DNA of 63,768 nt from an uncultured Lachnospira sp. Its GTDB lineage: Bacteria > Bacillota > Clostridia > Lachnospirales > Lachnospiraceae. The position numbers were made by a program, and so were the translations under genes. The notes below the pieces were generated by a model. The model was given only the letters and a program-made list of their open reading frames with translations, was not told where the DNA came from and searched no databases. This document shows positions 34,929-43,577 of this stretch, piece after piece. The number at the start of each line of letters is the position of its first letter. Positions within the stretch are counted from its first letter, which is position 1. Location: assembly GCA_910585095.1 (NCBI GenBank), contig CAJUBU010000018.1, forward strand, positions 1 through 63,768. Reading direction: 5' to 3'.

Positions 34929-35572
34929 TGAGATATATTACAATTGCACTCTCAAAGGGACGTCTTGCAAAAAAGGCGCTTGAAATGTTTGAACATATTG
35001 GTATTACTTGTGAAGAAATGAAAGATGAAAAGACTAGAAAGTTAATTTTTACCAATGAAGAATTGGGGTTAAAATTTTTTCTAGCAAAGCCTTCCGATGT
35101 GCCAACATATGTGGAATATGGGGCGGCTGATATTGGAATTGTCGGAAAAGATACGATTCTTGAGGAAGGGCGCAAGTTATATGAAGTGCTGGATTTAAAT
35201 ACAGGAAAATGCAAAATGTGCGTGTGTGGTCCACAGTCTGCAAAGGATAAATTGCAGCATCATGAGTTGATTCGTGTTGCGACAAAATATCCCAATATTG
35301 CAAAAGATTATTTTTACAATAAAAAACACCAGACTGTAGAGATTATAAAGTTGAATGGCTCCGTAGAATTAGCGCCTATCGTAGGGCTTTCGGAAGTGAT
35401 TGTTGATATTGTGGAGACAGGAGCTACTTTAAAAGAAAATGGACTCTCTGTACTAGAAGAAGTTTGTCCATTATCTGCTCGAATGGTTGTAAATCAAGTG
35501 AGTATGAAAATGGAAAATGAACGAATTAATACAATTATTATGGATTTAAGAAATTATTTGCAGTGTATTTAA
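34928..35572 (+). CDS. hisG: ATP phosphoribosyltransferase, short form
   Basis: A 214-residue HisG(S), the first enzyme of histidine synthesis (ATP + PRPP). It lacks the C-terminal regulatory domain of long HisG, in keeping with HisZ next door. Conserved segments: ITIALSKGRLAKKALEMFE, AADIGIVGKDTILEEG, VATKYPNIAKDYF and GLSEVIVDIVETGATLKENG. Confidence 0.97.
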   Translation: MRYITIALSKGRLAKKALEMFEHIGITCEEMKDEKTRKLIFTNEELGLKFFLAKPSDVPTYVEYGAADIGIVGKDTILEEGRKLYEVLDLNTGKCKMCVCGPQSAKDKLQHHELIRVATKYPNIAKDYFYNKKHQTVEIIKLNGSVELAPIVGLSEVIVDIVETGATLKENGLSVLEEVCPLSARMVVNQVSMKMENERINTIIMDLRNYLQCI

Positions 35573-35623
35573 CAAAAAAGTAGAATAAAAATAAGATTAA
35601 GATTAAAATTCAAATTTTCAACC

Positions 35624-35801
35624 GCAAGATTTGTGTCTGTGTGCTGCTTGTCACAAACTTGCAAGAATATTTTATTTCCGCGAGCAATGAGCCAAGTGCC
35701 ATGCTTGCACGAGCATTTGGCGAATGCCGCGAGGGTCAAAGACCCCGCGGTAAGCAGCGGGGTCTTTGATTTTTAAAAGCAGTGTGGAAATGAGGAAAAA
35801 T
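35624..35801 (+). promoter_or_regulatory. Leader pseudoknot B6 before hisD, with a nested family E repeat
   Basis: Stem 1: GCAAG, bulged A, TTTGTG (35624-35635) with CACAAA, CTTGC (35652-35662). Loop GCTGCTT (35643-35649) pairs with AAGCAGT (35777-35783). Compared with the coaD copy the lower stem covaries and the bulged A is kept. A family E element fills the connecting segment, so the two halves of helix 2 are more than 120 bases apart. The tail GGAAATGAGGA gives the Shine-Dalgarno. Confidence 0.65.
35677..35776 (+). repeat. Family E repeat, copy 2, nested in the hisD leader
   Basis: CCGCGAGCAATGAGCC ... ATGCTTGC ... ATTTGGCGAATGCCGC ... and a strong final stem GTCAAAGACCCCGC / GCGGGGTCTTTGA followed by T residues, which looks like a terminator. 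The hisG-hisD gap is thus a likely point of premature termination. Confidence 0.7.
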
Positions 35802-37091
35802 ATGAAAATTATTAAATTGACAAATGAGAGCAAAAAAAATATATTAGAAAATTTATTAAAGAGAAGCCCAAACAATTATGGAAAATTTGAGGCAGCAGTG
35901 AATGATATTCTTGTTGATATCAAAGAAAATGGAGATAAGGCACTTTTTGATTATACAAAAAAATTTGACAAAGCCGATATCAACGAATCGAACGTTATTG
36001 TTACACAGGCTGAAATTGAAAAAGCATACACACAAGTTGATGCTGGATTAATTGATGTAATAAGAAAAGCGATTGTCAATATTCGTTCCTATCACGAAAA
36101 GCAAAAACAATATAGCTGGTTTGACTCAAAGCCAGATGGAACGATTTTAGGACAAAAAATCACCCCGCTTGCGCGCGTCGGCGTGTATGTACCTGGCGGA
36201 AAAGCGGCTTATCCTTCTTCTGTTCTTATGAATGTAATCCCAGCAAAAGTTGCAGGGGTTGAACAAATTATAATGTGTACGCCGCCGGATAAAGATGGCA
36301 ATGTGTATCCAACAACACTTGTTGCGGCACATGAGGCGGGGGTTGATGTGATTTATAAGGCAGGCGGTGCGCAGGCTGTTGCGGCAATGGCTTATGGAAC
36401 AACGTCTATACCAAAAGTAGATAAAATTGTGGGACCTGGAAATATTTATGTAGCATTGGCTAAAAAGGCAGTGTTTGGCTATGTAAGTATTGATTCAGTA
36501 GCAGGACCAAGTGAAATTATGGTAATTGCAGATGAGAGCGCTAATCCAAGATTTGTGGCAGCCGATTTGTTATCGCAGGCAGAACATGACGAGATGGCAT
36601 CCGCTATTCTTGTCACAACAAGTGAAGATGTTGCTTGCAGTGTATCTAATGAAGTGGATGCGTTTGTAGAACAGTTATCAAGAAAAGAAATTATACAGAA
36701 ATCATTAGACAATTATGGTTATATATTAGTGGCAGATTCAATGGAAGAAGTCATTGAGGTAGCCAATGAAATTGCGTCAGAACACCTTGAAATTGTCACC
36801 CAAAATCCATTTGATATAATGACAAAAATAAAGAATGCAGGAGCTATTTTTCTTGGGGATTACAGCAGTGAGCCGCTTGGTGATTATTTTGCAGGACCGA
36901 ATCATGTCCTGCCAACGAATGGCACAGCAAAATTTTTCTCACCACTTAGTGTTGATGACTTTATTAAAAAATCAAGTATTATATCGTATTCAAAAAATGC
37001 GTTGGAAGCCATACATACGGATATAGAAACATTTGCCAATGCAGAATATCTCACAGCACATGCCAATTCTATACATGTTCGTTTTGAGTAA
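35802..37091 (+). CDS. hisD: Histidinol dehydrogenase
   Basis: A 429-residue zinc enzyme that oxidises L-histidinol to L-histidine, the last two steps of the pathway. Signatures: LARVGVYVPGGKAAYPSSVL, AGGAQAVAAMAYGTTSIPKV, DKIVGPGNIYVALAKK, SIDSVAGPSEIMVIAD, LSQAEHDEMASA and FAGPNHVLPTNGTAKFFSPL. The start at 35802 follows ATGAGGA in the B6 leader; an in-frame ATG at 35766 has no site. Confidence 0.97.
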   Translation: MKIIKLTNESKKNILENLLKRSPNNYGKFEAAVNDILVDIKENGDKALFDYTKKFDKADINESNVIVTQAEIEKAYTQVDAGLIDVIRKAIVNIRSYHEKQKQYSWFDSKPDGTILGQKITPLARVGVYVPGGKAAYPSSVLMNVIPAKVAGVEQIIMCTPPDKDGNVYPTTLVAAHEAGVDVIYKAGGAQAVAAMAYGTTSIPKVDKIVGPGNIYVALAKKAVFGYVSIDSVAGPSEIMVIADESANPRFVAADLLSQAEHDEMASAILVTTSEDVACSVSNEVDAFVEQLSRKEIIQKSLDNYGYILVADSMEEVIEVANEIASEHLEIVTQNPFDIMTKIKNAGAIFLGDYSSEPLGDYFAGPNHVLPTNGTAKFFSPLSVDDFIKKSSIISYSKNALEAIHTDIETFANAEYLTAHANSIHVRFE

Positions 37092-37155
37092 AAAAATCAT
37101 ATAAGTAATAAATGGTTTTATACGATGCAAAAATAGTGCAGAAATGAGGGTTATT

Positions 37156-37755
37156 ATGAGTAATAATTATATACGTCAAGCAAATATCACGCGAAAAACA
37201 AATGAAACCGATATTTCATTAAAATTTGTTCTTGATGGTTTTGGAGATTCCAATATTAATACAGGCATCGGTTTTTTTGACCATATGCTTATCAGTTTTG
37301 CAAAGCATGGTTTATTTAATCTTGATGTAAAGGCGACAGGTGATTTGATTGTAGATTGTCATCACACAATAGAAGATGTCGGGATTGTTCTTGGTGAGGC
37401 AATTAAAAAAGCGGCTGGAGATAAAAAAACGATACGACGATATGGTGATATTATCTTGCCGATGGATGAGGCATTAATTATGTGTGCAATTGATTTATCA
37501 GGGCGTCCTTATCTTGTCTTTGAAGCCGATTTTCATTCTGATAGGGTGGGGTATTTTGACACACAGATGGTAAAAGAGTTTTTCTATGCGGTTTCATACA
37601 GTGCTGGAATCAATCTTCATATAAGACAATTGAGCGGAGACAATGACCATCATATTATTGAGGGTATGTTTAAGGCTTTTGCAAAGGCATTGGATGAGGC
37701 AACCATAAAAGATGCAAGAATAAAAAGTTTGTTGTCCACAAAAGGGACATTATAA
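37156..37755 (+). CDS. hisB: Imidazoleglycerol-phosphate dehydratase
   Basis: A 199-residue monofunctional HisB. Manganese-binding motifs: GFFDHMLISFAKHG, DCHHTIEDVGIVLG, FEADFHSDRVGYFDTQMVKE and SGDNDHHIIEGMFKAFAKAL. The start at 37156 follows ATGAGGG, with the B-like tail GTGCAGAAATGAGG but no recognisable upstream hairpin. Confidence 0.97.
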   Translation: MSNNYIRQANITRKTNETDISLKFVLDGFGDSNINTGIGFFDHMLISFAKHGLFNLDVKATGDLIVDCHHTIEDVGIVLGEAIKKAAGDKKTIRRYGDIILPMDEALIMCAIDLSGRPYLVFEADFHSDRVGYFDTQMVKEFFYAVSYSAGINLHIRQLSGDNDHHIIEGMFKAFAKALDEATIKDARIKSLLSTKGTL

Positions 37756-37770
37756 AAAGGAGAGAAAAAG

Positions 37771-38493
37771 ATGCGTTTATATCCAGCGATAGATATAAAA
37801 AATGGTCAGTGTGTCCGTTTAAAAAAGGGACAATTTAATGAGGTTACGGTTTATTCGGATAAGCCATATGAGATTGCAAAGAAATTTGAGGCTGATGGAG
37901 CAAGATTTATACATATAGTAGACCTTGACGGAGCCTTAAAGGGAGAGCGGGTGAATGCAAAGGCAATAGAAGATATTGTAAAAAGTGTTTCTGTTCCTGT
38001 TCAGCTAGGCGGTGGTATCCGAACCCTTGACAATATAAAAGATGTGCTGGATTTAGGTATTTATCGTGTTATTATTGGAACAAAAGCAGTTGAAAATCCA
38101 GAGTTTATCAAAGAGGCAATCAAGCAGTTTGGCGCCGAACGTATCGTTGTCGGCATTGATGCAAAAGATGGATTTGTGGCAGTTGAAGGCTGGGAAAAGT
38201 TAAGTGATAAAACAGCGTTAAGTTTGGCGCTTGCAATGAAAGATATAGGGGTTCAGACCATTGTATATACAGATATCTCAAAAGATGGTATGCTGACAGG
38301 TCCTAATATTGAGCAGACAAAGCTTTTGTCAGACCAGACAGGGATTGATATTATTGCTTCCGGCGGCATGTCTTGTATGGAGGATTTAAACCATGTATAT
38401 AAAGCGGGCATACATGGCGCGATTATGGGGAAAGCGCTCTATGAAAAAAAGATTTGTCTAAAGGAAGCCATAGAACAGTTTGAAAGGAATTAA
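37771..38493 (+). CDS. hisA: ProFAR isomerase HisA
   Basis: A 240-residue TIM-barrel isomerase for phosphoribosylformimino-AICAR phosphate. Motifs: LYPAIDIKNGQCVRLKKG, HIVDLDGALKGERVN, VPVQLGGGIRTLDNI, YTDISKDGMLTGPN and IIASGGMSCMEDL. It is 15 bases after hisB and three bases before the next gene. Confidence 0.97.
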   Translation: MRLYPAIDIKNGQCVRLKKGQFNEVTVYSDKPYEIAKKFEADGARFIHIVDLDGALKGERVNAKAIEDIVKSVSVPVQLGGGIRTLDNIKDVLDLGIYRVIIGTKAVENPEFIKEAIKQFGAERIVVGIDAKDGFVAVEGWEKLSDKTALSLALAMKDIGVQTIVYTDISKDGMLTGPNIEQTKLLSDQTGIDIIASGGMSCMEDLNHVYKAGIHGAIMGKALYEKKICLKEAIEQFERN

Positions 38494-38496
38494 AAA

Positions 38497-39801
38497 ATGT
38501 CTTACAAGAAATTAATACCAACCATCTATTTAAAGGATGGGGCTGCCTATAAAGATTTACAATGCAGTGAAAAAAATAACGATGGAAATGCGGTGTCGCT
38601 TGCAGTCAATTATAGCAATAATGGCGCTGATGAAATCATTATAATGGATATGTCTTATGATGATGCATCTCATGAAGATGTAATTAGCATTATTCGGCAG
38701 ATTACAAAGCAGATTGATACGCCTGTTCTGGTTGGCGGCAATGTAAACAGAGTAGAAGATGTTAAAAAATATCTTTATGCGGGGGCAAAAATTGCTTTGT
38801 TGGATGATTTAAGAGAAAGCAATATGCTGATGATGAAGGAAGTGGCAGACCGATTTGGAAGAGATAAAATTGGTTTGATAAGTCATTCTTTTGATAAAGA
38901 TATTTATGATATGGCATTGGATAATCAGATTTGTATTAATGTTTTAAGTGCAAATTGCAGTGCAAGCGTACAGGATTTTTTAGAAATTCCTACAATTGCT
39001 TTTGTCAATGAAAATATGTTGCATGATTATGTAGATAGTGATACAAGAATATTTTATGAAATTTTAAAGAAAGAAAATGTATGTGGTGTAACCAGTTTTC
39101 ATTTGTCAAAACCTAATTATGATTTTATGAAAACAAAAGCAAAGCTGAGCGATTTAGGAATTGCAATGAATACATTTACAGGCGCGATACCATTTTCTGA
39201 ATTTAAGTTGAATGGTGATGGTTTGATTCCCGTGATTGTGCAGGATTATAAAACGGATGAAGTTTTGATGTTAGCCTATATGAATGAGGAGAGCTATAAT
39301 GCAACGCTGCGTACAGGAAAAATGACGTATTTTAGCAGAAGCCGCAAGGAATTGTGGGTGAAGGGATTAACTTCAGGACATTTTCAATATGTTCGTTCTA
39401 TTAGTATTGACTGTGATAATGATACGCTGCTTGCCAAAGTAAAGCAGGTTGGCGCGGCATGTCACACGGGCAATCGAAGCTGTTTTTACCGTGAATTAAT
39501 GTGTATGGAATATGCACAGACCAATCCGTTAAAAGTGTTTAATGATGTAATGAATGTGATTGAGGATAGAAAACAAAATCCAAAAGAAGGCTCTTATACC
39601 AACTATTTATTTGATAAAGGAATTGATAAGGTACTGAAAAAGTGCGGTGAGGAGGCAACGGAAATTATTATTGCCGCCAAAAATCCAGACCCAGAAGAAA
39701 TCAAATATGAAATATCGGATTTTTTGTATCACATTATGGTGTTGATGGTTCTTCGCGGTGTAACGTGGGAAGATATTGTAAAAGAGCTTGCCAATAGATA
39801 A
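38497..39801 (+). CDS. hisI: HisF-like domain fused to HisI and HisE
   Basis: A 434-residue fusion. Residues 1-225 resemble a HisF/HisA TIM barrel (LIPTIYLKDGAAYKDLQCSE, GADEIIIMDMSYDDASHED, TPVLVGGNVNRVEDVKKYL, YAGAKIALLDDL) with weakened motifs. Residues 240-335 are the phosphoribosyl-AMP cyclohydrolase (ACHTGNRSCFYRE, DNDTLLAKVKQVG). Residues 346-434 are the phosphoribosyl-ATP pyrophosphatase (KKCGEEATEIIIAAKN, EISDFLYHIMVLMVLRG). HisI and HisE should be active; cyclase activity of the first domain is doubtful. No separate hisF or hisH is in the window. Confidence 0.92.
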   Translation: MSYKKLIPTIYLKDGAAYKDLQCSEKNNDGNAVSLAVNYSNNGADEIIIMDMSYDDASHEDVISIIRQITKQIDTPVLVGGNVNRVEDVKKYLYAGAKIALLDDLRESNMLMMKEVADRFGRDKIGLISHSFDKDIYDMALDNQICINVLSANCSASVQDFLEIPTIAFVNENMLHDYVDSDTRIFYEILKKENVCGVTSFHLSKPNYDFMKTKAKLSDLGIAMNTFTGAIPFSEFKLNGDGLIPVIVQDYKTDEVLMLAYMNEESYNATLRTGKMTYFSRSRKELWVKGLTSGHFQYVRSISIDCDNDTLLAKVKQVGAACHTGNRSCFYRELMCMEYAQTNPLKVFNDVMNVIEDRKQNPKEGSYTNYLFDKGIDKVLKKCGEEATEIIIAAKNPDPEEIKYEISDFLYHIMVLMVLRGVTWEDIVKELANR

Positions 39802-39905
39802 TAACCACAGCATAGCTGTGGTATAAAAGTTCGCAATGCGAACTTTAGGCATCGAACGATGTAAGAACTTATAATATCTCATTATATAAAAAACGCACAG
39901 AAATG
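39802..39905 (+). repeat. Family D repeat, copy 2, in the RNase G leader
   Basis: CCACAGC/GCTGTGG, then AAGTTCGC/GCGAACTT, then CATCG/CGATG. The second hairpin covaries with copy 1 (AAGTTTGC/GTAAACTT). It ends at the tail CGCACAGAAATGAGGA, which supplies the Shine-Dalgarno for the TTG start of RNase G. Confidence 0.65.
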
Positions 39906-39916
39906 AGGACAAGATT

Positions 39917-41149
39917 TTGAAGTATATTATTACACATATGGATGATTATTTTATATCTGCACAATATGAAAATGATGTTTGTATTGCTCTGCGTTCCTAT
40001 AAGAAAAAAAATAGCAACAGCGCTGATATTGCAATGGGTAATATCTATATTGGGCGTGTGGAAAATGTTGTAAAAAATATTAACTGTGCGTTTATCGAAA
40101 TTCAAAAAGGAATCAAATGCTATTACTCATTGGATGATAATAAAAAACATATTTTCTTGAGAAAAGAAAATGATGGTCGTGTCAATCAAGGGGATGCCCT
40201 TTTAGTTCAGGTGTGTAAGGAGCCGTTAAAAACAAAATCGGCTACGGTAACAGGAAAGGTAGAATTGGCGGGGAAGTATTTAGTACTGTCAACGGATGTA
40301 GATGGTGTTTATATTTCATCAAATATAAAAAATGACGCTTGCTGTAAGTCGTTAAAAGATGAATTGATTTTATATCTTGACCGTCAATCAAACGAGTTTG
40401 CAAATAAGACCAATTATGGTTTTATTCTTCGTTCTAACAGTATATATGCACAGCAAGAGGACGTTTTAAATGAGGCAAAAAAGCTGATAAATAATTTTTA
40501 TGAAATTCTTAAGAATGGTATATATGGCAAGTTTTGTACTTGCCTTTACCAGTCTGTGCCTTCTTACATTCGAGAAATTCAAGATATATCCAATGAACAT
40601 TTAGAAGAAATCATTACAGATGATATGCAGGTGGCAGAATTGTTAAAACAGTCACTTACAGGAAAAGATGTGGAAAAAGTAAGATGGTATCAAGATGATA
40701 TGCTGCCATTATATAAATTGTACGATATTGAAAAGCAATTAAAAAAAGCTTTATCACCAAAAGTTTGGTTAAAATGTGGCGGATTTATTGTGATACAACA
40801 GACGGAAGCACTCGTGTCTATTGATGTCAATTCTGCAAAATGTGTATCAAAAAAGCGCGGTGAGCAGGCGTTAGAAGATACTTATTTTAAGGTCAATATG
40901 GAAGCTGCTGCTGAAATTGCCATACAGCTTCGTCTTCGCAATATTTCAGGAATTATTATTGTTGATTTTATTAATATGAAAGAAAAGGAACATTATAATC
41001 AACTGATTGCCGCCTTAAAAGAATATTTTAAGAAAGATAAAATAATGACAACATTTGTTGATATCACACGACTTGGCTTGGTAGAGATTACAAGAAAAAG
41101 AGTGGGAAAAACGTTGAAAGAAGTTTATGAGGATTATCGTATTGAGTGA
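39917..41149 (+). CDS. rng: Ribonuclease E/G family endoribonuclease
   Basis: A 410-residue protein equal to the catalytic half of RNase E/G. An S1 RNA-binding region is at the N-terminus (GNIYIGRVENVVKNINCAFI), followed by the catalytic DNase I-like subdomain with Asp residues in SIDVNSAKC and IIIVDFINMKEKEHYNQL, and RLGLVEITRKRVGKTL near the end. The zinc-link C-terminal part of E. coli RNase G is absent. It starts with TTG behind ATGAGGA. It probably works in rRNA and mRNA processing. Confidence 0.92.
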   Translation: MKYIITHMDDYFISAQYENDVCIALRSYKKKNSNSADIAMGNIYIGRVENVVKNINCAFIEIQKGIKCYYSLDDNKKHIFLRKENDGRVNQGDALLVQVCKEPLKTKSATVTGKVELAGKYLVLSTDVDGVYISSNIKNDACCKSLKDELILYLDRQSNEFANKTNYGFILRSNSIYAQQEDVLNEAKKLINNFYEILKNGIYGKFCTCLYQSVPSYIREIQDISNEHLEEIITDDMQVAELLKQSLTGKDVEKVRWYQDDMLPLYKLYDIEKQLKKALSPKVWLKCGGFIVIQQTEALVSIDVNSAKCVSKKRGEQALEDTYFKVNMEAAAEIAIQLRLRNISGIIIVDFINMKEKEHYNQLIAALKEYFKKDKIMTTFVDITRLGLVEITRKRVGKTLKEVYEDYRIE

Positions 41150-41654
41150 TAAAAAATGTTCATATGAGGATTTTTATAATAAAATAAGTCTTCCTATAAA
41201 AAATTCACCTTTAAAATATAAAATTTTCTTATTTATCTATCGCTATTTGGTATATTTGACGGTTCTTATTTATATGGCATTGTTGATATATTGCCTAATT
41301 CAAGGTTTATATCATCAATTGTTTAACGCTGTTTTGACGCCTGCTATAACTTTTATTGTGGTGACAATCGTGCGGCGGCTTATCAATGCGCCGCGTCCTT
41401 ATAAGGTTTATCCGATTAAGCCTTTAATTGAAAAAAACAAAGCAGGTGAGTCTTTCCCAAGCAGACATACATTGTCTATTACCATTATTGCAATGGCTGG
41501 ATTGTATATTTGGTGGCCGGCAGGTGTGGTTTTATGGGTAATGTCTGTATGTATGGGAATTTCAAGGGTAGTTGCTGGCGTGCATTTTCCAAAAGACGTG
41601 CTGGCAGCGGCTATAATTAGTATTGTGGCTGGAATGGGAATGTTTTTTTGGTAA
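41142..41654 (+). CDS. PAP2-family membrane phosphatase
   Basis: A 170-residue (or 175 if started at ATG 41127) membrane protein of the type 2 phosphatidic acid phosphatase family. The three catalytic motifs are RRLINAPRPY, SFPSRHT and SRVVAGVHFPKDV, between about four membrane helices. Possible substrates are phosphatidate, phosphatidylglycerol phosphate or undecaprenyl pyrophosphate. TTG at 41142 is preferred because TGAGGA lies eight bases upstream; the gene overlaps the RNase G end by eight bases. Confidence 0.85.
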   Translation: MSDKKCSYEDFYNKISLPIKNSPLKYKIFLFIYRYLVYLTVLIYMALLIYCLIQGLYHQLFNAVLTPAITFIVVTIVRRLINAPRPYKVYPIKPLIEKNKAGESFPSRHTLSITIIAMAGLYIWWPAGVVLWVMSVCMGISRVVAGVHFPKDVLAAAIISIVAGMGMFFW

Positions 41655-41724
41655 GAATGGCGGATTGTGGATATCTGCTTAACTTACACAATTCTTACAT
41701 TATGCTTTGGAAAGGGGGATTATA

Positions 41725-43083
41725 ATGGAAAAAAAGAACATAAAACTTGCTTATATTGGGGGCGGTTCTAAAATGTGGGCAAGAGTATTTATGAATGATT
41801 TAGCATTGTGTAAAGATATGACAGGAGAAATTGGACTGTATGATATTGATATGGAGGCAGCTAATCGAAATAAACGTATTGGTGAATATATTAACCAATC
41901 GCCAGAAATTTGTACAAAATGGAATTATGTGGTCTATGAGAGCTTAGAATTATGCCTTTTGGATGCAGATTTTGTCGTTATATCCATTTTGCCGGGTACA
42001 TTTGAGGATATGAGGGTCGATGTTCATATGCCTGAAAAATATGGCATTTATCAAAGTGTAGGCGATACAGCAGGACCAGGTGGTGTTATGCGCGCTGTTC
42101 GCACCGTTCCTATTTTTGAAACATTTGCACATGCTATCAAAAATATATGTCCAAAGGCATGGGTGATTAATTTTACCAACCCAATGAGTATATGCACAAA
42201 AACATTATATGATATTTTTCCTGAAATTAAAGCCTTTGGCTGCTGCCATGAGGTTTTTCATACGCAGGATTTTTTATGTGACATTTTAAAAGAACATACA
42301 GGAATTTGTGTAAAGCGAAAAGATATTTATACAGAGGTTGCAGGAATCAATCATTTTACGTGGATTAGCAGTGCAACATATCAAGATATTGAAATTATGG
42401 ATTTTTTGCCGGAATATATAGAGAAACATTTTGAGGAAGGTTATTATGAACATGGTGCTGCTGACCAATATAAAACAGATTGCTTTGCTTATGCCAATAG
42501 AGTAAAAATGGATATGTATAAGCGTTATGGTGTTTTGGGGGCAGCAGGAGACCGGCATTTAGCTGAATTTATGAATGGTTCATGGTATCTGAAAAATCCA
42601 CAGCAAGTAGAAGCATGGAAATTTGCTTTAACGCCTGTTGATTTTAGAATTAATCAAATGAATGAAAAAATCAAAGAGTCCAAAGAAATGGCAGAGGGCG
42701 TTCGTCCTGTAAAAGTGGAAAAATCGGACGAGGAAGCCGTTGATTTAATGCGTGCGGTGCTTGGACTTACAAGTACAGTGAGCAATGTAAATATGGTAAA
42801 TAAAGGGCAGATTGATTGGCTGCCAAAAGGAAGTATTGTAGAGTCCAATGCCATATTTACCAATAATAATGTCAATCCAATTATGACAAAGCCGCTTCCA
42901 AAAAGCGTACAAGCGCTTGTAAAACGCTGTTGTGACAATGTTGATGTGCTGTATGAGGGAATTAAAAATAACGATATGGATATGATATTTGCAGCATTTA
43001 TCAATCAGCCGCTCTGTTCATGTCTGACAATTGATGAGGGTAGAACGCTGTTTGAGGAAATGCTTGCGCATATAAAACATTGA
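41725..43083 (+). CDS. GH4 glycosidase, alpha-galacturonidase-like (CHEV type)
   Basis: A 452-residue glycoside hydrolase family 4 enzyme, NAD+ and Mn2+ dependent. It has the N-terminal Rossmann pattern KLAYIGGGSKMWARVF, GDTAGPGGVMRAVRT, NFTNPMSICTKTLY, then the metal-site motif GCCHEV (about residues 173-177) and AGINHFTWI. The tetrad CHEV marks the LplD-type alpha-galacturonidases, in contrast to CHSV (alpha-glucosidase/galactosidase), CHGH (alpha-glucuronidase) and CNVP (6-phospho-beta-glucosidase). It would release galacturonate from pectic oligomers in the cytoplasm. Specificity is inferred from this motif only. Confidence 0.85.
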   Translation: MEKKNIKLAYIGGGSKMWARVFMNDLALCKDMTGEIGLYDIDMEAANRNKRIGEYINQSPEICTKWNYVVYESLELCLLDADFVVISILPGTFEDMRVDVHMPEKYGIYQSVGDTAGPGGVMRAVRTVPIFETFAHAIKNICPKAWVINFTNPMSICTKTLYDIFPEIKAFGCCHEVFHTQDFLCDILKEHTGICVKRKDIYTEVAGINHFTWISSATYQDIEIMDFLPEYIEKHFEEGYYEHGAADQYKTDCFAYANRVKMDMYKRYGVLGAAGDRHLAEFMNGSWYLKNPQQVEAWKFALTPVDFRINQMNEKIKESKEMAEGVRPVKVEKSDEEAVDLMRAVLGLTSTVSNVNMVNKGQIDWLPKGSIVESNAIFTNNNVNPIMTKPLPKSVQALVKRCCDNVDVLYEGIKNNDMDMIFAAFINQPLCSCLTIDEGRTLFEEMLAHIKH

Positions 43084-43577
43084 TTTATTTTGGTGAGAAA
43101 TGAGTCAAGCGGAAATGTTTGTGTTGCACAATCTTCAAGGAAAAATACCATCCAACTATCGTAAATAGTTGAAACTGACGCTGTAATGTGTTGAGTAATT
43201 AATATTACTTTTGAGGGGAGAGCCGCTTTGTGGTTTTCCCTTTTTTTGTATATTAAATATATCATATCTAATAACGAAATGTAAAAAATAATTGTTTCTG
43301 AATGAATCTAAAATATTAAAAATAAATTTTTACTATTTTTTATTGGTTTTATAGCAGAAAATTTTTTGCAATATGGTATGTTTGCTCAAAATAATATAGC
43401 AATAAAACCGTAATATATAGTAAGTATTCTAATAATTTAAAGGAAAATAAAGAAAATTTATTTTATAATTTTATAAAACGAAAATCTGAAAGACGATAGT
43501 TAAGAAGCTTAGATATATAGTGAAAAAGGAGATTGGATTGTCTGTTAATATAAAGTGTATGTAAAATGGAGGTTTGT
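43084..43577 (+). other. Gene-free region after the GH4 gene
   Basis: 494 bases. It holds a terminator at 43214-43247, then about 320 bases of very AT-rich sequence with no open frame of note, ending in the GGAGGTT ribosome-binding site of the next gene. Several AT-rich -10-like hexamers are present but none with a convincing -35. Confidence 0.5.
43214..43247 (+). terminator. Terminator after the GH4 gene
   Basis: AGGGGAGAGCC pairs with GGTTTTCCCTT (11 positions, some G-U) around GCTTTGT, followed by a run of T residues. Confidence 0.8.

Noticed and set aside
37130..37155. hisB leader as a further pseudoknot copy
   Set aside because: It has the GTGCAGAAATGAGG tail but no upstream hairpin with a complementary loop could be found.
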